Shown: positions 25,518-33,318 of the stretch, in pieces
Numbering within the stretch: position 1 is the stretch's first letter
Layout: every line of letters begins with the position of its first letter
Assembly (NCBI GenBank): GCA_028708215.1
Contig: JAQVZL010000001.1
Span: forward strand, 1-46,422
DNA: 46,422 nt
Source: Bacteroidales bacterium
GTDB taxonomy: Bacteria; Bacteroidota; Bacteroidia; Bacteroidales; UBA932
Direction of reading: 5' to 3'
Made by a program: the position numbers and the translations under genes
Notes under the pieces: model-generated
Told to the model about the DNA's origin: nothing
The model's input: only the letters and a program-made list of their open reading frames with translations
Databases searched by the model: none

Positions 25518-26297
25518 TTAGCGATCTCTTGGAGTACGTGGGGCTCTGTTATCACGGCTTCTTCCGCCACGGCCACCACCACGATTATCACGTCCACCAC
25601 CTCTGCGAGATCTATCTCGGCCACCTTGAGAAGAGGCTGCAGATATACCTGCATTAGGGGAAAGATCTTTTTTCCCAAATACTTCACCATTACAGATCCA
25701 CACTTTAATACCTGTCACACCAACTTTTGTGTGAGCCTCGGCTTGTGCATAATCTATATCGGCACGAAAAGTATGTAAAGGAGTACGCCCCTCTTTATAC
25801 AGCTCGCTTCTAGCCATCTCGGCACCACCCAAACGTCCACTTATAAGAACCTTAATGCCTTCTGCACCCATTCTTATAGTAGAAGCCATTGCCATTTTAA
25901 TAGCACGGCGATATGAAACACGGCCCTCAACTTGGCGAGCAATATTGTTAGCAACAATATTAGCATCTATCTCTGGCCTTTTCACTTCAAAGATATTGAT
26001 TTGAACCTCTTTGTTAGAGAGTTTTTTTAACTCCTCTTTAAGTTTATCTACCTCTTGCCCTCCTTTACCAATAATAATACCAGGACGTGCAGTATGTATA
26101 GTTACTGTAATAAGCTTTAGAGTTCTCTCTATTACAATTCTTGATAAGCTGGCCTTTGCCAGACGCGTATTAAGATATTCGCGAATCTTGAAATCTTCCA
26201 ACAATTTGGCAGAATAATCTTTTCCACCGTACCAGTTAGAGTCCCAGCCACGGATAATACCAACGCGATTCGAGATAGGATTTGTTTTTTGACCCAT
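25518..26297 (-). CDS. rpsC: 30S ribosomal protein S3
   Basis: S3 sits on the 30S head near the mRNA entry channel. [21 protein letters not shown] is the N-terminal signature, the KH domain has [11 protein letters not shown], and the C-terminal domain has [17 protein letters not shown] and [14 protein letters not shown]. At 259 residues it is longer than the E. coli protein because of a C-terminal tail (about 219-259) rich in Arg and Gly, with many RG/RGG repeats. This is the last gene of the operon fragment: rplP, rpmC and rpsQ, which normally follow, are absent and a terminator takes their place. It starts 1 base after rplV. Confidence 0.97.
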   Translation of the reverse strand: MGQKTNPISNRVGIIRGWDSNWYGGKDYSAKLLEDFKIREYLNTRLAKASLSRIVIERTLKLITVTIHTARPGIIIGKGGQEVDKLKEELKKLSNKEVQINIFEVKRPEIDANIVANNIARQVEGRVSYRRAIKMAMASTIRMGAEGIKVLISGRLGGAEMARSELYKEGRTPLHTFRADIDYAQAEAHTKVGVTGIKVWICNGEVFGKKDLSPNAGISAASSQGGRDRSRRGGGRDNRGGGRGGRSRDNRAPRTPRDR

Positions 26298-26298
26298 A

Positions 26299-26721
26299 TT
26301 ATTGCTCCTCTTTTACGGTTTTACTTTTCGTTCCCAATACAATAGTTACGTGGTTAGAACGCTTACGAATTCTATTCGCACGACCTTGTGCTCTGGGCTT
26401 AATGCGTTTAAGAGTACGGCCCTGTCCTACCATAATAGATTGAACACATACATTACCGTTTTCTAACTCTTTGCGATCTTCTTCATTTTTAGCCTCCCAG
26501 TTGGCAATTGCCGAACGGAGTAGCGTCTCTAAACGAATAGATGCCTCCTTTTTGGTATACTTAAGTATATCCAAAGCGCGGTTAACCTCTACTCCTCTAA
26601 TGATATCTGCAACCAGTCTCATTTTTCTAGGAGAAGTAGGTACATCATTCAGCTTTGCAATAGCTGTCTGTTTCTTTATTTCTTTTAGCCTTTCGGCAGA
26701 TTCTCTTTTTCGAGCTCCCAT
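26299..26721 (-). CDS. rplV: 50S ribosomal protein L22
   Basis: L22 lines the peptide exit tunnel. The 140-residue protein shows [24 protein letters not shown] near the N-terminus and [29 protein letters not shown] in the extended beta-hairpin and C-terminus (quoted here as the landmarks only). It lies between rpsS (30 bases upstream) and rpsC (1 base downstream), the standard S10-operon order. A Lys/Glu-rich N-terminal stretch (about 1-25) precedes the fold, and a basic tail ends it. Confidence 0.97.
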   Translation of the reverse strand: MGARKRESAERLKEIKKQTAIAKLNDVPTSPRKMRLVADIIRGVEVNRALDILKYTKKEASIRLETLLRSAIANWEAKNEEDRKELENGNVCVQSIMVGQGRTLKRIKPRAQGRANRIRKRSNHVTIVLGTKSKTVKEEQ

Positions 26722-26751
26722 TATTGTGAATTTCTTTTATTCATTAATAGA

Positions 26752-27015
26752 TTAACGATTACCCGAGTGACTTCTAAAGGTACGAGTTGGTGCAAACTCA
26801 CCAAACTTGTGACCTACCATATTCTCGGTAACATATACCGGAATAAACTTGTTCCCGTTGTGAACCGCAATCGTATGGCCTACAAAGTCAGGCGATATCA
26901 TGCTAGCTCTGGACCAGGTCTTGATGACCTCCTTTTTACCAGCCTCATTCATGGCTAAGACTCTATCTTCTAATCTAGCCTGTATATAAGGTCCTTTTTT
27001 TAGTGAACGACTCAT
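26752..27015 (-). CDS. rpsS: 30S ribosomal protein S19
   Basis: S19 lies on the head of the 30S subunit and contacts the A-site finger. The 87-residue protein has SRSLKKGPY at the start, [19 protein letters not shown] in the middle, and [18 protein letters not shown] near the end, all standard. It lies 22 bases after rplB and 30 bases before rplV on the minus strand. Confidence 0.97.
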   Translation of the reverse strand: MSRSLKKGPYIQARLEDRVLAMNEAGKKEVIKTWSRASMISPDFVGHTIAVHNGNKFIPVYVTENMVGHKFGEFAPTRTFRSHSGNR

Positions 27016-27037
27016 AATTTCTTTTCAGTTTAATCCG

Positions 27038-27862
27038 TTATTTTTTCCTTCTTTCTAAGATAAATTTCTTACTTGTTTTCTTAGGGTTACGTGTCTTGAA
27101 CCCTTTAGCTAAGATACCATTCCTTGAACGTGGGTGACCTCCCGAGGCACGGCCTTCTCCACCACCCATTGGGTGATCTACAGGGTTCATCACCACACCA
27201 CGTACACGAGGCCTACGTCCAGACCAGCGGCTTCTACCCGCTTTTCCAGAAGACTCTTGGCTATGGTCTGGGTTAGATACTGTTCCAACTGTTGCACGGC
27301 ATGTAACTAGAACCATTCTTACTTCACCCGAAGGAAGTTTAAGAATAGCATGCTTTCCTTCTCTTGCTGTCAACTGAGCATAAGCTCCAGCACTTCTAGC
27401 CATTGCGGCTCCCTGTCCTGGGCGTAACTCAATATTGTGAACTAATGTACCCAACGGTATCTCTGAAAGAAGTAGAGTGTTCCCAATCTCGGGAGCTACT
27501 CCAGGGCCAGAAGATATAACCTGGCCAACTTTAATTCCGTTAGGAGCAATAATGTAGCGTTTTTCACCATCGGCATATGCTACTAAAGCTATGCGAGCAC
27601 TCCTATTAGGATCGTACTCTATGGTTTTAACTGTAGCAGTATAATTATCTTTTTCTCTAAGAAAGTCAATAACGCGGTACATTCTTTTATGACCACCTCC
27701 AACATTCCTTATTGTCATTTTACCTTTACTATTTCTACCACCAGATTTTTTCAAAGGCGCTAGAAGCGACTTTTCTGGAGTAGAGCATGTAATCTCTGTA
27801 AATGCGCTAATTGCTTTATGTCTTTGTCCGGGTGTTACCGGTTTGAATTTGCGTATTGCCAT
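27038..27862 (-). CDS. rplB: 50S ribosomal protein L2
   Basis: L2 is a core 23S-binding protein needed for subunit association and peptidyl-transfer centre assembly. The 274-residue protein starts [14 protein letters not shown] and has [28 protein letters not shown] and the C-terminal [22 protein letters not shown]. The residue equivalent to E. coli His229 (DHPHGGGEG) is Met, a substitution I recognise in other Bacteroidota L2 proteins. It sits 4 bases after rplW and 22 before rpsS. Confidence 0.97.
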   Translation of the reverse strand: MAIRKFKPVTPGQRHKAISAFTEITCSTPEKSLLAPLKKSGGRNSKGKMTIRNVGGGHKRMYRVIDFLREKDNYTATVKTIEYDPNRSARIALVAYADGEKRYIIAPNGIKVGQVISSGPGVAPEIGNTLLLSEIPLGTLVHNIELRPGQGAAMARSAGAYAQLTAREGKHAILKLPSGEVRMVLVTCRATVGTVSNPDHSQESSGKAGRSRWSGRRPRVRGVVMNPVDHPMGGGEGRASGGHPRSRNGILAKGFKTRNPKKTSKKFILERRKK

Positions 27863-27866
27863 GGAT

Positions 27867-28157
27867 TTAAATATTACTGTAAAAATCTATCTTATCTTCT
27901 CCAACCAGCGTAACTATCGCTTTTTTATAGTGATTTGCGCGGCCTGCCAACAATCCCGCTTTTGTAAAGCGGCTTTTACGTTTACCCGAGTAATTCATAG
28001 TATTTACATCCAATACTTTAACTCCGTACATCTCTTCTACCGCATTCCTTATTTGCAACTTATTTGCAAAGCGGTTCACAATAAAACCGTAACGATTCAT
28101 CTTTTCGCCCTGAATCGTCATTTTCTCTGTTACTATGGGCTTAACTAAAATTTCCAT
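27867..28157 (-). CDS. rplW: 50S ribosomal protein L23
   Basis: L23 sits at the peptide tunnel exit and is the docking site for trigger factor and SRP. The 96-residue protein starts with [12 protein letters not shown] and contains [25 protein letters not shown], then a basic loop with [11 protein letters not shown]. It lies 11 bases after rplD and 4 before rplB in normal S10-operon order. Confidence 0.96.
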   Translation of the reverse strand: MEILVKPIVTEKMTIQGEKMNRYGFIVNRFANKLQIRNAVEEMYGVKVLDVNTMNYSGKRKSRFTKAGLLAGRANHYKKAIVTLVGEDKIDFYSNI

Positions 28158-28168
28158 CTTTCTACGGT

Positions 28169-28801
28169 TTAATTTTTTTCATTACTACCTTGAATAATAT
28201 CTTCAACTCCTTCCATAAAAATTAGGGAAGTTGCATTTACAACGTCGTAAGTATTAATTTCATTTACATTAATTACTTTTACGTTTGGCAAATTACGAGA
28301 AGATATATAAATATTATTCATATATTCAGGAAGAACAAAAAGCACTTTTCTATCATTAACCTTAAGATTCGTTATAATATTCTTAAAGTCTTTAGTCTTA
28401 GGTGTTTCAATAGTAAAATTCTCTACAATTCTAAATGCATCTTCTTTTACTTTGCTAGAGAGCGCAGAAAAACGTGCCAATTGTTTTAATTTTCTATTTA
28501 GTTTAAACCTGTAGTCTCTTGGCCTTGGACCAAAAACTCTACCTCCACCTACATAGATGTTAGCTTTTAAACTTCCGTGACGAGCACCACCAGATCCTTT
28601 TTGACGAACCACTTTTTTGGTACTATAATTCACTTCCCACTTCTCCTTTGTCTTGTGAGTTCCTTGGCGTTGGTTAGCCAAATACTGCTTCACATCAAGG
28701 TAAATAGCGTGATCGTTCGGCTCAATGCCAAAGATCGCTGGATCCAAAGTCACTTTTTTCCCAGACTCTGTTCCATCAATTTTATAAACTGATAATTCCA
28801 T
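28169..28801 (-). CDS. rplD: 50S ribosomal protein L4
   Basis: L4 binds 23S rRNA, and its extended loop reaches the exit tunnel. The 210-residue protein has [38 protein letters not shown] (landmarks at about 40-80) with [20 protein letters not shown] following, then a C-terminal domain with [20 protein letters not shown]. In E. coli L4 also represses its own operon, but I see no E. coli-type S10 leader here and do not assume that. It lies 6 bases after rplC. Confidence 0.96.
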   Translation of the reverse strand: MELSVYKIDGTESGKKVTLDPAIFGIEPNDHAIYLDVKQYLANQRQGTHKTKEKWEVNYSTKKVVRQKGSGGARHGSLKANIYVGGGRVFGPRPRDYRFKLNRKLKQLARFSALSSKVKEDAFRIVENFTIETPKTKDFKNIITNLKVNDRKVLFVLPEYMNNIYISSRNLPNVKVINVNEINTYDVVNATSLIFMEGVEDIIQGSNEKN

Positions 28802-28807
28802 ATACGC

Positions 28808-29437
28808 TTAGTCCTCCAAAATTACGTAAGAACCTTTAGCTCCGGGAACAGATCCCTTTACTATTAGAAGATTATTCTCTGGAATAACCTTTAAAACTCT
28901 AAGATTCTGAATTTGTACCTGTTCGCCACCCATTCGGCCGGCCATTTTTTTACCTTTAAATACTCTAGAAGGCCAAGAAGATGCTCCCAATGAACCTAGA
29001 GCACGTTGTCTATTGCCCTGTCCGTGGGTTGCACCACCTACTCCTGCGAAACCGTGGCGTTTCACAACACCTTGGAATCCTTTACCTTTAGATACTCCTG
29101 TAACATCTACCCAGTCTAGCAAGTCATTACTAAAAATGTCGCCAACGGTAACAGTGTCGCCTAATTTAAGTTCAATTTCGTAATTATTCGGAAATTCAAC
29201 AATTTTACGCTTAGGCGTGGTATTTGCCTTTTTAAAGTGGCCTAGTTGGCCTGCGCTGGTGTGTTTCTCTTTTTTCTCGTCATAGGCAAGTTGTACAGCG
29301 GCATAACCATCCTTCTCTACTGTACGAATTTGCGTAACTACACACGGACCAGCCTCAATAACGGTGCATGGAATGTTTTTCCCATCGGCACCAAAAACGG
29401 AAGTCATTCCGACTTTCCTTCCTATTATTCCAGACAT
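28808..29437 (-). CDS. rplC: 50S ribosomal protein L3
   Basis: L3 is an early 50S assembly protein close to the peptidyl-transfer centre. The 209-residue protein has [14 protein letters not shown] at the start, [19 protein letters not shown] in the middle and [29 protein letters not shown] in the W-finger region (landmarks only). It is the first gene of this operon piece, with its own promoter and a short hairpin-bearing leader. The gene normally in front, rpsJ (S10), is missing. Confidence 0.97.
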   Translation of the reverse strand: MSGIIGRKVGMTSVFGADGKNIPCTVIEAGPCVVTQIRTVEKDGYAAVQLAYDEKKEKHTSAGQLGHFKKANTTPKRKIVEFPNNYEIELKLGDTVTVGDIFSNDLLDWVDVTGVSKGKGFQGVVKRHGFAGVGGATHGQGNRQRALGSLGASSWPSRVFKGKKMAGRMGGEQVQIQNLRVLKVIPENNLLIVKGSVPGAKGSYVILED

Positions 29438-29475
29438 TGGTTTTAATACGGTGTTTTTTAATTAATTAATAAAAT

Positions 29476-29492
29476 CCCACAAATTTTGCGGG
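29476..29492 (-). other. Hairpin at the 5' end of the rplC operon leader
   Basis: On the minus strand CCCGCAAAATTTGTGGG folds into a stem of about seven pairs (one G-U) around a very small loop. It lies directly after the -7 element, so it would form at or near the very 5' end of the mRNA, about 40 bases before rplC. It could stabilise the mRNA or be a regulatory site; neither is shown. Confidence 0.4.
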
Positions 29493-29495
29493 TTG

Positions 29496-29522
29496 CAAAG
29501 ATACAATAAAATTTTATGCAAA
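29496..29522 (-). promoter_or_regulatory. Promoter for the rplC-rpsC operon (-33 TTTG, -7 TATCTTTG)
   Basis: The minus strand carries TTTG at 29522-29519 and TATCTTTG at 29503-29496, with 19 bases between the two TTTG cores. This is the best full match to the Bacteroidota consensus in the window, as expected for a highly expressed operon. Confidence 0.7.
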
Positions 29523-29574
29523 CAATAGGTAATGCATAAAATATTACTATAGCCTAAAAATGACTTTAACGCAC

Positions 29575-30153
29575 TTAGCCTAGAAGTAAGCCTAAATTAG
29601 AAACAATTAACTTAACAGCTATTGCCAAAATAATTATACCGAAAAACTTACGCATCACATATATTCCACCCTTCCCAATTTTTCTCGAGATAAAACCAAT
29701 ATTATTTAGGACAAAATAGACAATCACAATATTTAGGAATAGAGCAATAATAATATTAGAAATATCGTACTCGGCTCTCAAAGAGAGTAAAGTTGTAAAA
29801 GAAGCAGCTCCAGCAATGAGCGGGAATACAATAGGCACAATGGTTGCCGAATCTGTTGGTCCATCGTCTTTAAATATTTGTATTCCAAAAATCATCTCAA
29901 TTGCGAGTACTAACAGCACCAAACCACCAGCAATTGCAAAAGAAGAGATATCTACTCCAAACAGAGCCAACATAGCTTGTCCCACAAAAAGAAAACTCAC
30001 TAAAATTACAAAAGAGATAACAGCAGCCCTCCAAGCACTAAAGTTCTTCTTCTGCTCCTTCATCCCTACAATAATTGGAACCGACCCTAGAATATCAATA
30101 ACTGCAAACATCACAATGAATGCACTAAACATCTCTTTAATACTGAAATTCAT
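29575..30153 (-). CDS. MarC family integral membrane protein
   Basis: A 192-residue inner-membrane protein with six hydrophobic segments. NFSIKEMFSAFIVMFAVIDILGSVP at the N-terminus contains the acidic-Pro pattern typical of MarC, followed by AIAGGLVLLVLAIEMIFG and PIVFPLIAGAASFTTLLSL. The family (also called NAAT or UPF0056) was once linked to multiple antibiotic resistance, which was later withdrawn. Some archaeal members transport neutral amino acids, and the bacterial role is unknown. It has its own promoter and lies upstream of, but in a separate unit from, the ribosomal protein operon. Confidence 0.92.
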   Translation of the reverse strand: MNFSIKEMFSAFIVMFAVIDILGSVPIIVGMKEQKKNFSAWRAAVISFVILVSFLFVGQAMLALFGVDISSFAIAGGLVLLVLAIEMIFGIQIFKDDGPTDSATIVPIVFPLIAGAASFTTLLSLRAEYDISNIIIALFLNIVIVYFVLNNIGFISRKIGKGGIYVMRKFFGIIILAIAVKLIVSNLGLLLG

Positions 30154-30167
30154 ACCCTAAATTTTTA

Positions 30168-30175
30168 CAAATATA
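30168..30175 (-). promoter_or_regulatory. Promoter -7 element (TATATTTG) for marC
   Basis: The minus strand reads TATATTTG, matching TAnnTTTG, 14 bases before the ATG at 30153. Confidence 0.55.
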
Positions 30176-30267
30176 GTAAACAAAATTTTTCCAACCTCTG
30201 TTTTTTAACAATTTCCCCGAATCATCCAACGTGTTTCCAATAATTAAATAGAAATTGCTCTATTTTT

Positions 30268-30298
30268 TTTGGAACGAATGAAAAAATTATTACTTTTG
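30268..30298 (+). promoter_or_regulatory. Promoter for the tRNA pair (-33 TTTG, -7 TACTTTTG)
   Basis: TACTTTTG at 30291-30298 matches TAnnTTTG and ends 11 bases before tRNA-Gly. A TTTG at 30268-30271 is a possible -33 box, though its spacing is a few bases long. Confidence 0.55.
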
Positions 30299-30309
30299 CA
30301 GTCCCAAAT

Positions 30310-30385
30310 GCGGAAATAGCTCAGTTGGTAGAGCATAACCTTGCCAAGGTTAGGGTCGCGAGTTCGAGTCTCGTTTTCCGCTCCA
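30310..30385 (+). tRNA. tRNA-Gly (GCC), with encoded CCA
   Basis: The acceptor stem GCGGAAA pairs with TTTCCGC (30375-30381), followed by T and an encoded CCA at 30383-30385. The anticodon stem-loop reads CCTTGCCAAGG, giving anticodon GCC for glycine. The D-arm (AGCTCAGTTGGTAGAGC) and T-arm (GAGTTCGAGTCTC) are canonical. Confidence 0.97.
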
Positions 30386-30386
30386 T

Positions 30387-30423
30387 AAAAGCCTCTCCTC
30401 TCTTAATAATGGAGAGGCTTTTT
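30387..30423 (+). terminator. Intrinsic terminator after tRNA-Gly
   Basis: A perfect 12-bp stem, AAAAGCCTCTCC (30387-30398) with GGAGAGGCTTTT (30411-30422), carries a 12-base loop and ends in T residues. It follows the tRNA-Gly CCA by one base, so tRNA-Leu downstream may need its own start. Confidence 0.75.
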
Positions 30424-30466
30424 AAAATTAAAATGCGATATTTATCGCAACATCTTTGAAATAAGG

Positions 30467-30552
30467 GCTCGGGTGGTGGAATAGGTAGACACGCAGGACT
30501 TAAAATCCTGTAGGCAGTAATGCCTGTACGGGTTCGATTCCCGTCCCGAGCA
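30467..30552 (+). tRNA. tRNA-Leu (TAA), CCA not encoded
   Basis: The acceptor stem GCTCGGG pairs with CCCGAGC (30545-30551), then discriminator A. The anticodon stem CAGGA/TCCTG encloses the loop CTTAAAA, giving anticodon TAA for leucine. A long variable arm (TAGGCAGTAATGCCTG) marks it as class II. Unlike the neighbouring tRNA-Gly, no CCA follows. Confidence 0.96.
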
Positions 30553-30558
30553 CTTTTT

Positions 30559-30590
30559 ACCCTCTATATGGCTGATATAGGGGGTTTTTT
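30559..30590 (+). terminator. Intrinsic terminator after tRNA-Leu
   Basis: CCCTCTATAT (30560-30569) pairs with ATATAGGGGG (30575-30584), with one G-U pair and a 5-base loop, and is followed by TTTTTT. Confidence 0.8.
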
Positions 30591-30730
30591 ATTACAAATC
30601 AATTACGCTAAAAAGTTTGCTTCGTAGAAAGAAGGTGCCGTGCGGCGGTTGTTTACTGCTGCGCAGGGGGCATCCACTGGCTTACGCAATTTGCAAGCTA
30701 TGGCTTACGCAACGTGCAATGAGCTCAATA
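30591..30730 (-). other. GC-rich patch in the gap after tRNA-Leu, possible decayed coding fragment
   Basis: This stretch lies in a gap of about 330 bases without a gene. Positions 30632-30690 are clearly richer in G+C than the flanking AT-rich DNA. The minus strand has an open run of about 33 codons without a start codon, ending at a TAA near 30604 and including AVNNRRTAPSFYEANFLA. It may be the tail of a degraded gene or part of a repeat element; I cannot assign it. No promoter or RNA structure was recognised. Confidence 0.35.
30678..30719 (+). repeat. Short tandem direct repeat (two 19-mers, 23-base period)
   Basis: TGGCTTACGCAATTTGCAA (30678-30696) is followed by TGGCTTACGCAACGTGCAA (30701-30719), 17 of 19 identical. 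A TTACGCAA core also occurs once near the right window edge (about 46337). Confidence 0.6.
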
Positions 30731-30800
30731 GGGCTTATTTTCAAAAGCTAATTACCACACTGTAAATAAGTTATGAGTAATCATCTCCCAGGGGAAAATC
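30731..30800 (+). repeat. Interspersed repeat copy R2
   Basis: This copy aligns with 133-199. Both hold GGGCTTATTT, AAAAG, TACCAC and ATCATCTCC in the same order, with small gaps between. It lies between the tRNA-Leu terminator and the 3' end of pheS. Confidence 0.55.
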
Positions 30801-30868
30801 AGATGAATTATTAGATAAAATGTTTGCAACAATATTACAATTGAAATTTCTCTAATACATTACTTCTT

Positions 30869-30908
30869 GTTCTAGTTATCTGCTAGTTGCAAGGTGGGAA
30901 ACTAGAAC
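30869..30908. repeat. Inverted repeat next to the pheS 3' end, containing a motif shared with the window end
   Basis: GTTCTAGTT (30869-30877) and AACTAGAAC (30900-30908) are perfect 9-base inverted arms with a 22-base loop, 11 bases past the pheS stop. There is no T-tract on the pheS side, so it is not a standard terminator. The right part, 30885-30903, matches 46401-46419 at 17 of 19 bases. Confidence 0.5.
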
Positions 30909-30919
30909 AGGCAAAAATG

Positions 30920-31945
30920 CTAAATTACTGTTTGGAATTGTTTTAGGAAACGGATGTCGTTTTCAAAATAGTGACGTAGGTCTTTTACTTGCCACTTGAG
31001 CATAGCTATGCGTTCTACTCCCATTCCAAATGCGAAACCAGAATAAACTTTGCTATCTATACCGTTAGCCTCTAAAACTGCTGGATCAACCATTCCGCAA
31101 CCCATAATTTCTAACCAACCAGTGCCTTTGCAAACATTACAACCAGCTCCTTTGCAGATATTACAACTAACATCTACCTCGGCACTTGGCTCTGTGAAAG
31201 GGAAGTAAGAAGGGCGTAAACGTATTTGAGCATTGCTGCCAAACATCTCACGGGCAAATAGAAGTACCGCCTGTTTAAGGTCTGCAAAAGAGACATCTTT
31301 ATCTATGTACAAGCCTTCTACTTGGTGAAAAATGCAGTGGGCCCTTGCAGATATTGCCTCGTTTCTAAAAACTCTTCCAGGACAAATAATTCTAATTGGA
31401 AGAGGCATATTCTCCATTGCGCGTACCTGAACAGAGCTAGTATGAGTACGCAGTAAAACAGGGTTTTCTCCATGGGTAATAAAGAAAGTGTCTTGCATAT
31501 CTCTAGCAGGGTGCTCTGGTGGGAAGTTAAGAGAACCAAACACATGCCAATCATCTTCAATCTCTGGCCCCTTAGCTACAGTATATCCAAACTTATTGTA
31601 AATAGAGACAATCTGGTCCATTGTAACAGAGATTGGGTGTCTGGCTCCAAGCTCGACAACATCTCCTGGCTTTGTTAGATCATACAGACTATGAGTAGGC
31701 TGCATATTTGCCTGGGCACTCTCTTTAAGCTCCTCAATTTTTTGAGTAGCAGCAACCTTAAGCTTATTTAAAACTTGCCCCAACTCTCTTTTCTGCTCTG
31801 GTAATACTTCTCTAAACTCTTCGAAAAGCTGAGTGACAACACCTTTTTTTCCTAAAAGTTTAATACGAATCTCTTCTACCTCCTGCTCACCCTGAGCCTT
31901 AAGACTCTCTATTTGGGTAAGTAATTTCTCTATTTTTTCTTTCAT
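30920..31945 (-). CDS. pheS: Phenylalanyl-tRNA synthetase alpha subunit
   Basis: The catalytic alpha subunit of the alpha2beta2 enzyme that charges tRNA-Phe. The N-terminal coiled coil (1-85) with KLLGKKGVVTQLFEEF is followed by the class II core: GPEIEDDWHVFGSLNFPPEHPARDMQDTF (region around 126-155), motif 2 in GRVFRNEAISARAHCIFHQVEG, and motif 3 in GFAFGMGVERIAML. A Cys-rich insert CNICKGAGCNVCKGTGW looks like a zinc knuckle and occurs in many bacterial PheS. The length of 341 is normal. pheT is not adjacent, so the two subunits are encoded apart. It has its own promoter. Confidence 0.97.
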   Translation of the reverse strand: MKEKIEKLLTQIESLKAQGEQEVEEIRIKLLGKKGVVTQLFEEFREVLPEQKRELGQVLNKLKVAATQKIEELKESAQANMQPTHSLYDLTKPGDVVELGARHPISVTMDQIVSIYNKFGYTVAKGPEIEDDWHVFGSLNFPPEHPARDMQDTFFITHGENPVLLRTHTSSVQVRAMENMPLPIRIICPGRVFRNEAISARAHCIFHQVEGLYIDKDVSFADLKQAVLLFAREMFGSNAQIRLRPSYFPFTEPSAEVDVSCNICKGAGCNVCKGTGWLEIMGCGMVDPAVLEANGIDSKVYSGFAFGMGVERIAMLKWQVKDLRHYFENDIRFLKQFQTVI

Positions 31946-31980
31946 TACCTGTTATTAATGATCTGCAATTATTAAGGGAG

Positions 31981-31988
31981 CAAAGTTA
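31981..31988 (-). promoter_or_regulatory. Promoter -7 element (TAACTTTG) for pheS
   Basis: The minus strand reads TAACTTTG, matching TAnnTTTG, 35 bases before the ATG at 31945. There is no sign of a T-box or attenuator leader. Confidence 0.5.
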
Positions 31989-32034
31989 ATAATTCTTTCT
32001 AAGCTGTGAAAGAGCCCCTGTAATCAAGCCAATT

Positions 32035-33303
32035 TTACTCAACTGCCGCTCTTCTCAACGGCATTGTCATACACCTAGCTCCACCACCACCACGAGGTAG
32101 TTCAGAGCCATCAATGGTAATTACACAAGATTTGCTCTTGTTAATATCTCTCTTACCATTAATAACATCCCAAGCAGTAATTATGTCAAAGCCATTCTTG
32201 GCAAGCTCATTCAAAGTATGAACATTCCTGGCATAAGAGATAACCTTACCTGGTGCTATGGCAAAAAAATTAGCTCCACTGTGCCACTGCTCACGCTCCT
32301 GATTCCATTCATCTGCAATGCCTCCACAAATAATAGGCTCAATTTCCATCCCTAGTTTTTTAAGAATAGAAGGAATGTTATTTACAGATTTAATTTTAGT
32401 GACCTTACCATTCTCAATAACCATATGAACAGTTTGGTACTGATTGTCTGCTAAAATAAGTGGTTCAAAAACCATAGCCTTATTTTTATCTAGCAGAGTA
32501 AATACCATATCTAAGTGGATAAAAGACTCTGGAGTATGGGGTAGCTGCTGAACAACAATATTCATCTTACCCTTGCTCCCAGATTTACAGAGCCTATTAA
32601 TGAGCATATCAATCCCTAAACTACTGGTTCTAGAGCCGTTGCCCAGTAAAAGAATATCTTCTCTAGCTACTAAAATATCTCCGCCCTCCATGAAAATACC
32701 ATTATTCCCAGGCTGGAAATCATGGGCATTTATAATCTCACAATCAAACACCCTCTTTTTACGAAACAAAGCCTCATTAATTAATGACTCACGCATACGA
32801 ACCTTGCTAGCCATTTTGCAAATCAAGATTTTATTCCCAATTGTTACAGAGGCATCTCTAGTAAAATAGTAATTAAAAAGAGGTTGCAAAGCATAGAACT
32901 CGTCATTCAAAAAAGAGGTTAAACTATTAATCTTAGCGGGTAACCCCTCTATAAGAATAGTTGCCAAAGCTTTTGAAGAGAGGTCCATTAGATATTCAAA
33001 ATAGTCTGTTACATTTTCGCTAACACATATTTTGCCAATTAACGCCTCTCTTTGGTTGTGATTTTCCAATAACTTTTCTAGTAAATCTTTTACTTGATAG
33101 GTCTTTGTGAATTTATTGAGCACGCCCGAAACTTGTTCGTACTCCTTTTGAGCTATAGATAAATTTAAAATATCGCTATAAAGAGCTCTCTGTGCATTTT
33201 TCGGAGTCATGTTTTCTACCTCTGGCCCTGGTGTGTGAAGTAAAACGGCCTCTAACTTCCCTATCTCGGATTTTACATCTACCGAAATTAAATTTTGACT
33301 CAT
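32035..33303 (-). CDS. arcA: Arginine deiminase ArcA
   Basis: A guanidino-group hydrolase of 422 residues that converts arginine to citrulline and ammonia. Motifs are HTPGPEVENMTP near the N-terminus, FTRDASV, FMEGGDIL, the catalytic-His segment FIHLDMVFT, and the nucleophile Cys411 in LPRGGGGARCMTMPL close to the C-terminus. The usual partners of the energy-yielding pathway (ornithine carbamoyltransferase, carbamate kinase, antiporter) are absent here. It is the third gene of a minus-strand run after yraN and the mannose-1-phosphate guanylyltransferase, with 15 bases between the last two. No clear terminator follows. Confidence 0.95.
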   Translation of the reverse strand: MSQNLISVDVKSEIGKLEAVLLHTPGPEVENMTPKNAQRALYSDILNLSIAQKEYEQVSGVLNKFTKTYQVKDLLEKLLENHNQREALIGKICVSENVTDYFEYLMDLSSKALATILIEGLPAKINSLTSFLNDEFYALQPLFNYYFTRDASVTIGNKILICKMASKVRMRESLINEALFRKKRVFDCEIINAHDFQPGNNGIFMEGGDILVAREDILLLGNGSRTSSLGIDMLINRLCKSGSKGKMNIVVQQLPHTPESFIHLDMVFTLLDKNKAMVFEPLILADNQYQTVHMVIENGKVTKIKSVNNIPSILKKLGMEIEPIICGGIADEWNQEREQWHSGANFFAIAPGKVISYARNVHTLNELAKNGFDIITAWDVINGKRDINKSKSCVITIDGSELPRGGGGARCMTMPLRRAAVE

Positions 33304-33318
33304 ATATTATTATTTACA

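Noticed and set aside
27129-27185. L2 with Met in place of the conserved His of DHPHGGGEG
   Set aside because: Striking against E. coli His229, but I recognise DHPMGGGEG from other Bacteroidota, so it is a phylum trait and not a local oddity.
30383-30385. CCA encoded in tRNA-Gly but not in tRNA-Leu
   Set aside because: Mixed CCA encoding is common in bacteria with a CCA-adding enzyme and does not need a special explanation.
31100-31165. Zinc-knuckle-like CxxC insert in PheS
   Set aside because: This Cys-rich insert is found in PheS of many bacterial groups, so it is a family feature and not new.
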